Positions 1 to 9,706 of a DNA stretch of 64,000 bases are shown piece after piece. The notes under the pieces are model-generated. The model was not told the origin of the DNA. It searched no databases and was given only the letters and a program-made list of their open reading frames with translations. The stretch is taken from positions 2,480,001 through 2,544,000 of the forward strand of contig NZ_AP024585.1 in NCBI RefSeq assembly GCF_018323885.1, in the 5' to 3' direction. A program made the position numbers and the translations under genes. Numbering within the stretch: the first letter of the stretch is position 1; the number at the start of each line of letters is the position of its first letter. The stretch comes from Citrobacter amalonaticus. GTDB lineage: Bacteria > Pseudomonadota > Gammaproteobacteria > Enterobacterales > Enterobacteriaceae.

Positions 1-17
1 ACGGGCAGCCAGGGCTA

Positions 18-923
18 TCAGAAGGCGTAGTTAACGCCTATGCCCGCATAATGGAACCGGTCACTGTCACCTTCATCGTGATCTTCCCACTCATAGGCGT
101 ATTCCAGCGTCATCGACACACCATTCTGGAAATCATAGGCATACTGTAATCCGAGACGGTTGAAGTCATGACCTTCACGCTCCGGATCGTCTCGCCAGTC
201 CCAGTTTGACCACCGATCCAGACCAATACGGGTATAGGGTGTCAGCGTGGTATTGCCCAGCGAAATCGGTAAATAGGCGCGAATTTCCTGAGTAGAAAAC
301 TCGCCATTATTACGATGTTCAGCAAGGTTGAAACCGCGCTCCAGATAGTAATTTACCGTCAGTCCCACCGTTTCATTAAAGGTATAATTCAGGCCCGTTT
401 CGCTTTCGACACGACTGTCTGAATAGCCGGTGGTCGTCAGATCGTTGACGAATTGATACATCGCCAGCCATCCGCTAAAGCGCAAATCATCCGTGAGCTT
501 CACATTCCAGTCCGGCGCCACTTTCCAGCGCTGCATATTTGCGGTGTCTTTGCCCGCTTCATTCACATAGTGATAGCCGTAGTTACGAAAGCCACCCGTC
601 AAACCAAAACTGAAATCATCACTTTCCAGGATCTGATAGTGAACTTCCAGTTCCGGGCGATCAAACCAGGTACCGCGTTTGCCAGCACTATAGTCAACCG
701 GGCCTTCCTGATAATAGGCAAGGGATATTCTCCACGGACCGTTCGAGGCATTAAAATAGACAGACGGTTCAGCAAGTCCGTCCATATCTTCGCCGTAACC
801 TTCAACGTTTTCAATTTCGTACATGGCACCAATATTAAAATGCCAGTCTTTATTATCGGCAGCCTGCGCGCAGGCCATCCCAGCGCATATCAGCAGCGCT
901 GAAGAGGACAGTAAGGTTTTCAT
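18..923 (-). CDS. ompG: Outer membrane porin OmpG
   Basis: Predicted 301-residue monomeric beta-barrel porin, the same length as E. coli OmpG and closely similar throughout from memory of that sequence. An N-terminal signal peptide ends near ACAQA, the mature protein is rich in alternating aromatic strands, and the last residue is Phe (VNYAF), the usual outer-membrane assembly signal. OmpG forms a wide channel for oligosaccharides, which suits its place as the last gene of the ycjM-V carbohydrate operon. It lies 76 bp downstream of the ABC ATPase gene, and a 7-bp hairpin sits in that gap. It may be read through from the operon or have its own weak promoter; the sequence does not decide. Confidence 0.96.
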   Translation of the reverse strand: MKTLLSSSALLICAGMACAQAADNKDWHFNIGAMYEIENVEGYGEDMDGLAEPSVYFNASNGPWRISLAYYQEGPVDYSAGKRGTWFDRPELEVHYQILESDDFSFGLTGGFRNYGYHYVNEAGKDTANMQRWKVAPDWNVKLTDDLRFSGWLAMYQFVNDLTTTGYSDSRVESETGLNYTFNETVGLTVNYYLERGFNLAEHRNNGEFSTQEIRAYLPISLGNTTLTPYTRIGLDRWSNWDWRDDPEREGHDFNRLGLQYAYDFQNGVSMTLEYAYEWEDHDEGDSDRFHYAGIGVNYAF

Positions 924-967
924 TTTTATTCCTTGTTAAAGTACAGATAAATAAAATATCGCGAAAG

Positions 968-987
968 CCAGGGGGCCACGCCCCTGG
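968..987. other. Hairpin between ycjV and ompG
   Basis: CCAGGGG (968-974) and CCCCTGG (981-987) form a perfect 7-bp stem with a 6-nt loop. On the minus strand it follows the ycjV stop by about 12 nt and precedes ompG. No good T-run follows, so it is more likely a partial terminator or an mRNA-stabilising hairpin separating the transporter genes from the porin than a full terminator. Confidence 0.55.
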
Positions 988-999
988 AGATATTTATTG

Positions 1000-2079
1000 T
1001 TAAATAGCGAATTCCGTCTCTACGTCAAAGAAATGGCATTTCGCCATATCAAAATGGATGGTGATATTGTCTCCTGCATAATAGTCATTAACAGACCCGG
1101 CACGGACCACCAGCTCGTGCCCCCCAATCGTGCTGTACAACATAAATTCTGCGCCGGTCAGTTCCGCCACGCTTATTTTTGCTGTCACACTATTCTCTTC
1201 TTGTATTCCAGGGTGAATATCCTCCGGGCGGATCCCCAGCACGACAGCTTTATGTTCATAACCCTTCGCTTTTAATATCCGTAATTTGTCTTCCGGAAGG
1301 GTTAATTTAAGGGTTTCCGTAACAAATTTATTTCCGTCAATCGCACCACGGATAAAATTCATTGCCGGAGAACCGATAAAACCTGCAACAAACATATTTG
1401 CGGGATGGTTATAAACCATTTTGGACGCTCCAACCTGCTGGACGATCCCATCCTTCATGATCACAATCCGCGTCGCCATGGTCATGGCTTCTGTCTGGTC
1501 GTGCGTGACGTAAATCATGGTGGTATTCAACTTCTGGTGTAGTTTGCTGATCTCTGCGCGCATCTGGACACGGAGTTTGGCGTCGAGATTAGAGAGCGGC
1601 TCATCCATCAGAAACACGCCCGCTTCACGCACAATGGCCCGGCCCAGCGCAACACGCTGGCGTTGCCCGCCCGACAATGCGCCAGGTTTGCGCTTGAGGT
1701 ACTCCCGTAAACCGAGGATCTGCGCTGCCCAGTTGACGCGTTCGTCAATAACGCCGGGATCAATCTTTTGCATCTTCAGACCGAACGCCATGTTGTCATA
1801 GACACTCATGTGCGGATACAGCGCGTAGTTCTGGAAGACCATTGCAATATTGCGCGCCTTTGCGGGCACATCATTCATCCGCTTGCCGTCGATCAACAGT
1901 TCGCCGGCGCTGATCTCCTCAAGCCCCGCAATCATTCGTAGCGTGGTTGATTTTCCGCATCCCGACGGGCCGACAAACACGATGAATTCTTTGTCTTCAA
2001 TTTCCAGATTGAAGTCTTTAACCACATGCACCTGGTTGTCATAAATTTTCTGTATATGCTGCAACGAAAGCTGTGCCAT
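1000..2079 (-). CDS. ycjV: Sugar ABC transporter ATP-binding protein (MsmX/UgpC type)
   Basis: Complete 359-residue ATPase of the carbohydrate-uptake (CUT1) class. Walker A GPSGCGKST is at residues 37-45, the Q-loop at Gln83, signature LSGGQ at 135-139, Walker B VFLMDEP at 155-161 and the switch His at 193. A C-terminal regulatory OB-like domain of the MalK/UgpC kind fills about residues 235-359. It should energise the YcjO-YcjP permease pair fed by the YcjN binding lipoprotein. In E. coli K-12 the corresponding gene is generally annotated as disrupted, so an intact copy here is notable. It starts 10 bp downstream of pgmB and has a plausible ribosome site. Confidence 0.95.
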   Translation of the reverse strand: MAQLSLQHIQKIYDNQVHVVKDFNLEIEDKEFIVFVGPSGCGKSTTLRMIAGLEEISAGELLIDGKRMNDVPAKARNIAMVFQNYALYPHMSVYDNMAFGLKMQKIDPGVIDERVNWAAQILGLREYLKRKPGALSGGQRQRVALGRAIVREAGVFLMDEPLSNLDAKLRVQMRAEISKLHQKLNTTMIYVTHDQTEAMTMATRIVIMKDGIVQQVGASKMVYNHPANMFVAGFIGSPAMNFIRGAIDGNKFVTETLKLTLPEDKLRILKAKGYEHKAVVLGIRPEDIHPGIQEENSVTAKISVAELTGAEFMLYSTIGGHELVVRAGSVNDYYAGDNITIHFDMAKCHFFDVETEFAI

Positions 2080-2089
2080 GTTGATTCCT

Positions 2090-2752
2090 TTACTTGTCGA
2101 GTTGCCAGAAAGCCGATAAGCGCGGCCACGTCAAAAATTCCGTTGTCGGAAGTAGCAAATCTGCGTCGGTTAAGGTGGATCCAATACCCACCGAACGCAT
2201 TCCACTGGCGTTAATCGCCTCAATCCCCGCCTGCGCATCCTCTATTCCAATACATGCTCGTGGATTAACGTGCAGACCGTTGCACGCCGCGAGAAAAATC
2301 TCCGGATCCGGTTTAGAACGGCGGATCAGCGCGGCATTGGCGCAAAAATCGAATAACGATGTCATTTGCAACGCCTGTAAGATCGCGGGCGCATTCAGTG
2401 ACACTGACGCCAGTCCGGTTTTTATCTGTTCCGTACGCAGCGTAGTCAGCAGTTCCTTAATTCCCGGCAGTACCGCCTCCGGCGTCAGTGAGCGCAGCGA
2501 GTCAACATAAAGCGCATTTTTACGCGCGGCGATCTGCTCCCGTTCCGCCTGGGTGAATACCCCTTCTTTTCCACCGTGACGCAAAATACGCAGCAGCGAC
2601 TCACCACGACTGATGCCTTTCAGGCGATCGTTGAACACCTCGTCAATCACGATTCCCAATTCAGCAGCCACCTGTCGCCAGGCAAGAAAATGCAGATGTG
2701 CCGTATCGGTAATGACCCCATCAAGATCAAACACTATTGCCTGTGGTTTCAT
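2090..2752 (-). CDS. pgmB: Beta-phosphoglucomutase
   Basis: HAD-superfamily sugar phosphomutase of 220 residues (K-12 YcjU is 219). The nucleophile/acid pair is visible as FDLDGV with Asp9 and Asp11, followed by a helical cap domain and the late motif GIEDAQAG. The family converts beta-glucose 1-phosphate to glucose 6-phosphate, the logical step after the GH65 phosphorylase encoded just upstream. The ATG overlaps the ycjT stop by 4 bp, indicating translational coupling. A 20-bp operator-like sequence lies 11-30 bp upstream of the start, inside the end of ycjT. Confidence 0.96.
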   Translation of the reverse strand: MKPQAIVFDLDGVITDTAHLHFLAWRQVAAELGIVIDEVFNDRLKGISRGESLLRILRHGGKEGVFTQAEREQIAARKNALYVDSLRSLTPEAVLPGIKELLTTLRTEQIKTGLASVSLNAPAILQALQMTSLFDFCANAALIRRSKPDPEIFLAACNGLHVNPRACIGIEDAQAGIEAINASGMRSVGIGSTLTDADLLLPTTEFLTWPRLSAFWQLDK

Positions 2753-5025
2753 TCTTTTCCCCTTTCCGTGGTAGCGGTCCCAAAAACAGGCAAAATCATG
2801 TCAGGAAATTCGAGTTTATATTCACCATCAATAACGATTGGTTTTGCATTAAGCCACAGCGTAACCGGTCGTGAACTGCTTATCGTCACGTGACTTTTGC
2901 TGAGCGAAATCATCATCTCGCTTCCCTGCCAGTACAGAGGGAACATCAGTTTTTTCCATCCCTCTGGCAGCGCCGGGTCGAGGTGCAGTGCACCGTTACG
3001 TACGCTCAGCCCCGCAAATCCCTGAATCGCCCCCAGCCAGATGGCCCCCGTTGCCGCCGCGTGGATGCCGTCGTCGCAACTGTGCGGATCGTCGCCAAGA
3101 TCGATCTGCGCGCCTTCATGCCAGAACTGATAACCCTGTTCTGGGTTGCCACAGCGTGCCGCTACGATCCCGTGAATCGCTTTACTTAAAGAGGAGTCAT
3201 GTATGGTGCGCGCTTCGTAGAAATGGAGATTGTTGAGGCAAACTTCCGCTGTGAACAACTCCGGGAGCATATAGGTCAGCATCACCACATCCGCTTGCTT
3301 CAGAATTTGCAGTTCATTGACTTCCGCCCGCGAGTAATCCAACAGGATCGTCTGCTTGCCCGCCGTTGTCTTGTACGCGCTCAGATCAATAGCCGGTTTG
3401 CTGAGAAACGTATCATCCTGCGGTAAAATGCCATCTGCCAGAACCTCTGGTCGCCATAAGAACTGGAGAAAATGCTCGGCACGATGAATAAACGCGTCGT
3501 CCGTGCAACCATAGCGACGGGCAAAATGCAGTGCCTGCTCGACGTTGTAATACGCCATATAGTTAGTGAAGGCGTTATTATTCACGTGTTCGGTGTATTC
3601 ATCCGGGCCAATGACATCATGGATCTCAAGTCGCCCCTTCACTTCCGTTGTACGACTCAGCCAGAACCGTGCCGTTTCCAGTAGAAGCGTTAGTCCTTCA
3701 TGGGACATAAATTGCTCATCGCCTGTGACCTGCCAGTACGCCACAACGGCCCAGGCAATATCGGCCACCAGATGATGTTCCGCCTGCGCAGAAGCCACCT
3801 TCTGACGTAATCCGGTTCGAATGTTGATCGCCGCGAACTCCGGCGTCTCTTCATCACCGCTGCGCGCGCTTTCCCATGGAAACAGCGCCCCCTGCCAGCC
3901 GTTTATTCGCGCTTTTTCCCGCGCCCCGGCCAGATTATGCCAACGGTAGCGCAACAAATTCCGCGCGACGTCAGGGTAAGTGAGCAGATGAAAAGGAAGC
4001 AGAAAGACTTCGGTATCCCAGAAAACGTGTCCTTTATAACCTTCACCGGTCATCCCCTTCGCGCCGATGCTACAACGCTCATCATGGGCAGGTGTCATAA
4101 TCCGTAAATGATACAGGGCGAAGTCCAGCGCACGCTGATCGTCTGCGTTTACGCTATTCACTTCTACTCGACAATGCTGCCACCAGCGCTGCCAGTTGGC
4201 GGCGGATTGCGCCAGTAACGCGTCATAACCCAGCCCCACGCAGGCATTCAGGTGCAGAATCCCCTTTTGCCCCCAGCTTTCCAGTGAGACATCGCACTCT
4301 GTGGTCCAGTCCACCCATGTGAGTTTTTCCAGCGTCAGGCATTCCCCTGCTTTCATCAACGAGCTGGTGTGCTGCATCAGCCGCCGTTCTTTTGCTGTAA
4401 AGCAGGACTGCGCATCACCGTTGACGCGGCAATGTGTGGAAACAGCGACATGACTTCGACCATCCTGAGTGGTGTAAATCCCTTGCAGGAGATGTTGGCC
4501 GAACACCCGCAACTGCGTTTCATCCAGATGCTGGCGACCATGGTTGGTGATTGTTGCGTCAATGCCGGTCGATAACGCAATTATGGCATCGCTGTCGAGC
4601 GGGGTAATCGACAACGTCATCGCCAGGAGTGGCAATTGCTCTGCTGAGACAAAGCGTCGACTCTCAATGGCGAAACGCGCCCCGTCAGGCGCACGCCAGA
4701 TCAGCGAACGCGTTAACTCGCCGGTAGCGAAGTCGATCTCTCGCTGCCAGCTTTCGAGTGTTCCGCTGAGCAACGAGAAAAGCTCACCATTCAGGAAGAT
4801 GTCGACGCCAATAACGTCCGGAAGGTTCACCCGTTCATTGATTTCCCCCTTCCCGGACCGGTGATACAACCCGGCCAGATACATCCCACGCGTTTGATGG
4901 GTATAAGCTTCTTCGTGGCTGGCGCGACACCCCAGGTAACCATTGCCTGTCGCCAGTAGTGAGGCATATTTATTCAGGCTGTGCGGACAAAAACCCGATT
5001 CGGATAACGTGACTGGCTTGCTCAT
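2749..5025 (-). CDS. ycjT: Kojibiose phosphorylase (GH65)
   Basis: A 758-residue glycoside hydrolase family 65 protein, close to the 755 residues of K-12 YcjT, which is known as a kojibiose phosphorylase releasing beta-glucose 1-phosphate. The (alpha/alpha)6-barrel carries [10 protein letters not shown] and the segment [16 protein letters not shown], whose Glu is the expected general acid; a C-terminal jelly-roll follows. There is no signal peptide, so it acts in the cytoplasm on imported disaccharide. It overlaps ycjS upstream and pgmB downstream by 4 bp each. Its last codons contain the second copy of the putative operator (2763-2782). Confidence 0.94.
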   Translation of the reverse strand: MSKPVTLSESGFCPHSLNKYASLLATGNGYLGCRASHEEAYTHQTRGMYLAGLYHRSGKGEINERVNLPDVIGVDIFLNGELFSLLSGTLESWQREIDFATGELTRSLIWRAPDGARFAIESRRFVSAEQLPLLAMTLSITPLDSDAIIALSTGIDATITNHGRQHLDETQLRVFGQHLLQGIYTTQDGRSHVAVSTHCRVNGDAQSCFTAKERRLMQHTSSLMKAGECLTLEKLTWVDWTTECDVSLESWGQKGILHLNACVGLGYDALLAQSAANWQRWWQHCRVEVNSVNADDQRALDFALYHLRIMTPAHDERCSIGAKGMTGEGYKGHVFWDTEVFLLPFHLLTYPDVARNLLRYRWHNLAGAREKARINGWQGALFPWESARSGDEETPEFAAINIRTGLRQKVASAQAEHHLVADIAWAVVAYWQVTGDEQFMSHEGLTLLLETARFWLSRTTEVKGRLEIHDVIGPDEYTEHVNNNAFTNYMAYYNVEQALHFARRYGCTDDAFIHRAEHFLQFLWRPEVLADGILPQDDTFLSKPAIDLSAYKTTAGKQTILLDYSRAEVNELQILKQADVVMLTYMLPELFTAEVCLNNLHFYEARTIHDSSLSKAIHGIVAARCGNPEQGYQFWHEGAQIDLGDDPHSCDDGIHAAATGAIWLGAIQGFAGLSVRNGALHLDPALPEGWKKLMFPLYWQGSEMMISLSKSHVTISSSRPVTLWLNAKPIVIDGEYKLEFPDMILPVFGTATTERGKE
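2763..2782 (-). promoter_or_regulatory. Second LacI-type operator copy, inside the 3' end of ycjT
   Basis: These 20 bp are identical to 12702-12721 at the operon promoter. The core TGGGACCGCTACCA is an imperfect palindrome with a central CpG, the usual layout of LacI/GalR-family operators (half-sites TGGGACCG and TGGTAGCG). It ends 11 bp before the pgmB start on the minus strand. The regulator is inferred to be YcjW, whose gene adjoins ompG in E. coli and would lie just outside this window. Binding has not been shown here. Confidence 0.55.
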
Positions 5026-6077
5026 AATTCAACACACATCCCTGTTTCTGCAGACTGATACAGCGCCGCCACCAGTTGCTGGATCAGCCATCCCTGTTCG
5101 GCGTCCGCGATAGTGACCGGCTCACCGCGAACATGATTCACGAAAGCTTCCATACTGCGAAAATGACGCTGATCGTCTGCACATTCACGGGCAAATAGCG
5201 TCTCCAGTTCGCCGCCCTTATCGGTATAGACCTGCGCCGGGAACAGCGTTGCCCCCGCTTTGTCACCACAAAAATTCACATTCATGATGGATTGTTCGGG
5301 GATATTCAACGCAAAGGAGGTTTCAAGACGCAGAATGCTGCCGTTGTGGAACTCGACGGTGCCAAACAGAGAATCCTCTACGGTATAGGTCGTCGGATCC
5401 CACTCACCGAACTGGCCACAATTTTTCTGTGTGCCAATTTTCTGAAAACTGTGGGCCCAGACCCGTTTCACCATTGGGAACCCCAGTACATACATCGCGG
5501 CATCCAGCATGTGAATACCAAGATCGATCAGCGGCCCGCCGCCCTGCAGCGCTTTATTGGTAAAAGCCCCCCATCCGGGAACGCCGCAGCGACGCAGCGC
5601 TCTGGCGTTGGTCACGTAGATTTCACCGAGAACGCCCGACATGACCTGCTCACGCAGTAACTGCGTATCCAGCGCGAACCGATGATGGAAATCATAGGCC
5701 AGTACTTTACCCATACGACGCGCGGTATTACGCATCTCCAGCGCCTGATCCGGGGTCATCGCTGGCGGTTTCTCACACATCACGTGACAACCGGCCTCCA
5801 GTGCCAGCAAAGTATGCTGGTAATGAAAACGATTCGGTGAACAGATGCTGACGATATCGGGCTTTACCTTCTGAAGCATCGCCTGCGGATCGTCCCAGAC
5901 CTGCGCATTACCGTATTTATCTGCCAGCGTTTGCGCCTGAGAACGGCGGCTGTCACAGACAGCCACCAGTTCCAGATCCTCGCGGGTGCAGTAGTACGAA
6001 GCATGAACTTTATCCGCTACCTGTCCGGCGCCAATGATGGCAACACGAAGCGGAGAACGAGTCATTGCACTTTTCAC
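5022..6077 (-). CDS. ycjS: D-glucoside 3-dehydrogenase (Gfo/Idh/MocA family)
   Basis: A 351-residue NAD(P)-dependent oxidoreductase, identical in length to K-12 YcjS. The Rossmann nucleotide loop GAGQVA is at residues 16-21 and the family EKP motif at 102-104 (CEKPPAM), with the catalytic-domain motif GGGPLIDLGIHMLDA further on. In E. coli the protein is reported to oxidise glucosides at C3, giving a 3-keto sugar used by YcjR and YcjQ. It overlaps ycjT by 4 bp and lies 9 bp after ycjR, so it is part of one transcript. Substrate range cannot be read from the sequence. Confidence 0.94.
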   Translation of the reverse strand: MKSAMTRSPLRVAIIGAGQVADKVHASYYCTREDLELVAVCDSRRSQAQTLADKYGNAQVWDDPQAMLQKVKPDIVSICSPNRFHYQHTLLALEAGCHVMCEKPPAMTPDQALEMRNTARRMGKVLAYDFHHRFALDTQLLREQVMSGVLGEIYVTNARALRRCGVPGWGAFTNKALQGGGPLIDLGIHMLDAAMYVLGFPMVKRVWAHSFQKIGTQKNCGQFGEWDPTTYTVEDSLFGTVEFHNGSILRLETSFALNIPEQSIMNVNFCGDKAGATLFPAQVYTDKGGELETLFARECADDQRHFRSMEAFVNHVRGEPVTIADAEQGWLIQQLVAALYQSAETGMCVEL

Positions 6078-6086
6078 GGCAACCTC

Positions 6087-6875
6087 TTAGCAGGTACGCA
6101 ACCAGGCCAATGACTGACGGTAGGTTTCCGGCAGATTTTCTGCCCGCACCCGCCCTTCATACACCACGTAGCCCTGATAGTTATCTTCGCGCAACTGATC
6201 AAACAGCATGCTGAAGTTCAGGCTGCCGCTGCCCGGTTGATAGCGATGATTATCCGCGATATGCACATGTCCCAGCAGATCGCGGTTATCGTGCAGCGCC
6301 TTCGCCATATCATCTTCTTCGATATTCATGTGGTAGAAATCGCCGATGATCTGTACGTGCTTCAGATTATTTTCCACAATGTACCGACGCGCATCCGCCA
6401 GCGTGTTGATCATATGATCCTGATAACGGTTAAGCGGCTCGAGATAGACGGTGGTACCGGTACGTGCTGCCACACTGTCAAGGTAACCTAGCGAGTCGCT
6501 AACTGCTTTGCGATCGCCAGCCAGACTGCGCGGCGAGGTCATTGGCGGTAGACGGAAGGTAAACATTCCCCAAGCCGCAGGCACAATGATGCCCTGCCCG
6601 CCCACTTCCGCCAGCGCTTCAAGAATGCGTTCGATCTGCTGTAATCCGTTCAGACGACGCTCTTCGATGAAATCGCCGATCCAGCCATCATAACCACCAC
6701 AGGCGGTCGTGACTGGCAGACCCGTTTCTTTAATGGCAGCCTTGACTTCATCAAGGTGATTAACCAGCAATTTGCCGTCGATCTCAAAGCCATCAAAACC
6801 CATCTCTTTGATATAGCGAAACTTCTCCAGAATATTTTCCGGGAAAAATGCCTGATTCTGTGTGCCGATTTTCAT
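6087..6875 (-). CDS. ycjR: 3-dehydro-D-guloside 4-epimerase (TIM-barrel epimerase)
   Basis: A 262-residue sugar-phosphate-isomerase/epimerase-like TIM barrel, matching the K-12 YcjR length when started at MKIGTQNQAF. A longer reading begins 99 nt upstream, but it overlaps ycjQ, and the chosen ATG has AAAGGAAG about 6 nt ahead. Metal-binding acidic and His residues typical of the fold are present (YLEPLNRYQ, IGDFYHMNIEE, HIADNHR, EGRV). E. coli YcjR epimerises C4 of the 3-keto glycoside, working between YcjS and YcjQ to interconvert gluco- and gulo-type glycosides. 9 bp separate it from ycjS. Confidence 0.94.
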   Translation of the reverse strand: MKIGTQNQAFFPENILEKFRYIKEMGFDGFEIDGKLLVNHLDEVKAAIKETGLPVTTACGGYDGWIGDFIEERRLNGLQQIERILEALAEVGGQGIIVPAAWGMFTFRLPPMTSPRSLAGDRKAVSDSLGYLDSVAARTGTTVYLEPLNRYQDHMINTLADARRYIVENNLKHVQIIGDFYHMNIEEDDMAKALHDNRDLLGHVHIADNHRYQPGSGSLNFSMLFDQLREDNYQGYVVYEGRVRAENLPETYRQSLAWLRTC

Positions 6876-6894
6876 TGCTCGTCTTCCTTTACGC

Positions 6895-7947
6895 TTAAAA
6901 TGTGACGCCCATTTTGATGCTCTGTTCCGGATGTCTGTCGACATACTGCATATAGCTTTCCGGGCTAGCCGCAAAGGTCACCACCGGGTCGATAAGATCC
7001 TCACAGTTAAGATAACCATTCATCAGCAGTTCCCAGCAGGTCTCCTCAATACGTTTGCGACTCCAGCGCGGATAGTCCGGGTTCGGCTCGCTGCACGCGC
7101 GCGAGAAGACAATTCTGGCGTTATTGAAATGGGCTTCGCGCCCGAGATTGAAACCTTCGGCAAAGGGTTTGGCAAACGCGACATAAGAGATAGTGCCGCC
7201 ATAAGCCAGCCCACGTAGCGCGGACTGCAACGCGTCGGCATAGCCGCTGGTTTCGATGATGACATCCGCCCCCTGCTTACCGGTCAGCATTTTGATCTCT
7301 TTACCGACATCAGTACCCATCGGATTCAGGCAGAAATCCGCGCCATGGCGGCGAGCGATATCACAACGATGGGCGATCGGATCGATGCCAATGACTACCG
7401 ACGCGCCAGCTTTCTTTGCCAACTGGACAGCTATCTGCCCAATCGCGCCAAGACCAACGATGACGACGAAATCACCTACCCGCACGTTGGCATCACGCAC
7501 GCCGCTCATCGCAAACTGAGCCGGGTCGTAGCACACCGCGTTTTTCCAGCTCGCCCCCTGCGGCATCTTGCGGAGTTTGTAGTTATTGACGCCGTTAATA
7601 ATGACCGTTTCGGCTAAAGGGGCGTAACCACAGACGCTATCACCAATGGCATAGTCAGTGACGTCGCTCCCGCACTCGATAATGTCGCCAACGACCATAT
7701 TGCCGAGCTGGAACTTACCAAACTCAATACCGCGCGGCGCGTCTTTCGCACGTGGCGTAAACATTTGCCATTCGCTATTAAAATCTTCATCAATAAACGG
7801 ACTGGCGGCGCGAAAATCCACCACTTCCGTACCGTGTTTCGGTGCGCCAAACCGCACGCGAATTTTCACCTCATTCGCCATGACAGCGCGATCGTCATAC
7901 TCTACCAGCGCCGCGACGCGCGGTTCTGTTGCGACTAACTTCTTCAT
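6895..7947 (-). CDS. ycjQ: D-guloside 3-dehydrogenase (MDR/zinc-type alcohol dehydrogenase family)
   Basis: A 350-residue medium-chain dehydrogenase/reductase, the same length as K-12 YcjQ. The GroES-like N-terminal domain is followed by a Rossmann domain with the loop GLGAIGQIAVQLAKKAGA (about residues 168-185). The family member in E. coli acts on gulosides at C3, complementing YcjS and YcjR. The start ATG is preceded by CAAGGAGTGG, a strong ribosome site. The gene stands 28 bp after ycjP and 19 bp before ycjR in the operon. Confidence 0.94.
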   Translation of the reverse strand: MKKLVATEPRVAALVEYDDRAVMANEVKIRVRFGAPKHGTEVVDFRAASPFIDEDFNSEWQMFTPRAKDAPRGIEFGKFQLGNMVVGDIIECGSDVTDYAIGDSVCGYAPLAETVIINGVNNYKLRKMPQGASWKNAVCYDPAQFAMSGVRDANVRVGDFVVIVGLGAIGQIAVQLAKKAGASVVIGIDPIAHRCDIARRHGADFCLNPMGTDVGKEIKMLTGKQGADVIIETSGYADALQSALRGLAYGGTISYVAFAKPFAEGFNLGREAHFNNARIVFSRACSEPNPDYPRWSRKRIEETCWELLMNGYLNCEDLIDPVVTFAASPESYMQYVDRHPEQSIKMGVTF

Positions 7948-7975
7948 TTACCACTCCTTGTTTAAACTGGCCGCT

Positions 7976-8818
7976 TTAGCCCTTCACGCCACCCGCGGTC
8001 AAACCACTCTTAATAAACCGTTCCGAAAGTGCATACATAATGACAACCGGTAATGCCGTCACCAGCGACGCCGCCATCATCCGCCCCCAGATATAATCCG
8101 GCGTACTGAACAGGGTGTTCAGGCCCACTGGCAACGTGAAATTGCTGGCGCTGGAAAGAAAGATCGAGGCGAACAGATAATCGTTCCAGGCCACCATAAA
8201 GCAGTAGACAAAAACCGATACCAGTCCGGACATCGCCAGCGGCACGGTAATGCGAAAGATGATTTGCAGGCGATTCAGCCCATCCATCATCGCTGCTTCT
8301 TCAATCTCATCCGGAATCGTGTCGAAATAACTTTTCAGCATGAATACGGCGGTCGGCAACGTCTGGGTGACCATGGTGACAATCAAGGCCATTTCTGTGT
8401 CGTAAATGCCCAGCGCGGTAATGATTTTGAACAGCGGGACCACCAGCAAAATACCGGAGAACATGTAGACGGTGTAAAAACTGGCATTGATGGTCATCCG
8501 CCCTTTAAAACGCAGTCGGGACAGCGCGTAGGCACCGAGCGTGCCCAGGAATACCGCCACCACTGATGACACAACGGAGACCAGCAGGCTGTTACGAAAG
8601 TAATCAATAAACGGAAAAATCAGTGGATTAAAAATGTCGATGTAATGCTCAAGCGTCCACTCTTGCGGCAGCAATGTCGGGTGCAATGAAATCGCTTCTT
8701 TCGCGCTTTTGAACGACGTCATTAACATCACAAAAAAGGGAAACAATGTGATGATCAAAAACACAATCAGGCCACAATAAAAGCCCACGCGTCCGAGTCT
8801 GCGTTTATTTGTTGCCAT
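7976..8818 (-). CDS. ycjP: Sugar ABC transporter permease (MalG type)
   Basis: A 280-residue inner-membrane permease with about six predicted membrane segments (first at FYCGLIVFLIITLFPFFVML). The cytoplasmic coupling loop EEAAMMDGLNRLQIIFRITVPL matches the EAA---G motif that docks to the ATPase. It pairs with YcjO, overlapping it by 14 bp, and should use YcjV as ATPase and YcjN as binding protein. The family imports oligosaccharides; the exact substrate here is inferred to be a glucoside such as kojibiose or glucosylglycerate. Confidence 0.95.
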   Translation of the reverse strand: MATNKRRLGRVGFYCGLIVFLIITLFPFFVMLMTSFKSAKEAISLHPTLLPQEWTLEHYIDIFNPLIFPFIDYFRNSLLVSVVSSVVAVFLGTLGAYALSRLRFKGRMTINASFYTVYMFSGILLVVPLFKIITALGIYDTEMALIVTMVTQTLPTAVFMLKSYFDTIPDEIEEAAMMDGLNRLQIIFRITVPLAMSGLVSVFVYCFMVAWNDYLFASIFLSSASNFTLPVGLNTLFSTPDYIWGRMMAASLVTALPVVIMYALSERFIKSGLTAGGVKG

Positions 8819-9686
8819 TGAGGTTCACCCTATTTCTGGTCAGTAAAATGACGGCGAAAATAATGATAAAAAGCACGACGGAAATGGCTGCAGCTTTACC
8901 TAAATCATTAAAAGCAAACGCTGTTTTGTAGAGATACACCCCGAGAATGTCGACCTTTGTCGTCAGCAGATACACATCGGCAAACATATAAAACATCCAG
9001 ATGGTACGCAGGGTAACCACCGTCGCCAGGACCGGCATAATGGCGGGCAGCGTGACGATACGAAAACGCTGCCAGGCATTCGCGCCATCCATTTCGGCTG
9101 CTTCATAGAGCGATTTATCGATGGTCTGCAAAATTGCCAGAAACGAAATAAAGGCGTACGGGAAATAGCGCCAGATGGCAAACAGCACCACCAGCACGAA
9201 ACTGCTACCGGGATTGTCGAACCACAAGGGGGCCTGATCGTACAAATGCAGCAGATCGACTCCCAGATAGTTCACGATGCCGTATCCGCTGTTGAACATG
9301 TACTTCCAGGCAAAGACCAGCGAGATAGACGGCGTGACATAAGAGAGAATCACCAGTGAGCGCGCCGTCTTGCGTAACCGGAACTCGCGATTAAAGAACA
9401 TCGCCACCCCGAGTCCAAGCACGGTACTGCCCGTCACCACCAGCGCGGTATACCAGACCGTCATCCACAACGAATGCCAGAAATCCGGATCGGAAAGGAT
9501 GCGAACGTAATTCGCGACCCCAACAAATGTGGCGTTGATACGCGGATTCAGCGGCAGGCGCAGAAAGCTGATTTCAATATTCGATAGCATCGGCCATGCC
9601 ACGAGGCCACCCAACAGAATCAAACTGGGTGCCAGCAATAGCATCGCAAAGGGCATATCGGAGCGACCGGAGAATAATCGGGCCAT
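8805..9686 (-). CDS. ycjO: Sugar ABC transporter permease (MalF type)
   Basis: A 293-residue inner-membrane permease, equal in length to K-12 YcjO when begun at MARLFSGRSD. An upstream ATG adds eight residues and overlaps the ycjN stop; the chosen start has AGAGGA about 9 nt ahead. The EAA loop is YEAAEMDGANAWQRFRIVTLPAI. About six membrane helices are evident. It forms the heterodimeric channel with YcjP, whose gene overlaps it by 14 bp. Confidence 0.93.
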   Translation of the reverse strand: MARLFSGRSDMPFAMLLLAPSLILLGGLVAWPMLSNIEISFLRLPLNPRINATFVGVANYVRILSDPDFWHSLWMTVWYTALVVTGSTVLGLGVAMFFNREFRLRKTARSLVILSYVTPSISLVFAWKYMFNSGYGIVNYLGVDLLHLYDQAPLWFDNPGSSFVLVVLFAIWRYFPYAFISFLAILQTIDKSLYEAAEMDGANAWQRFRIVTLPAIMPVLATVVTLRTIWMFYMFADVYLLTTKVDILGVYLYKTAFAFNDLGKAAAISVVLFIIIFAVILLTRNRVNLNGNK

Positions 9687-9706
9687 AACGACGTTCCTCT
9701 TACCCA

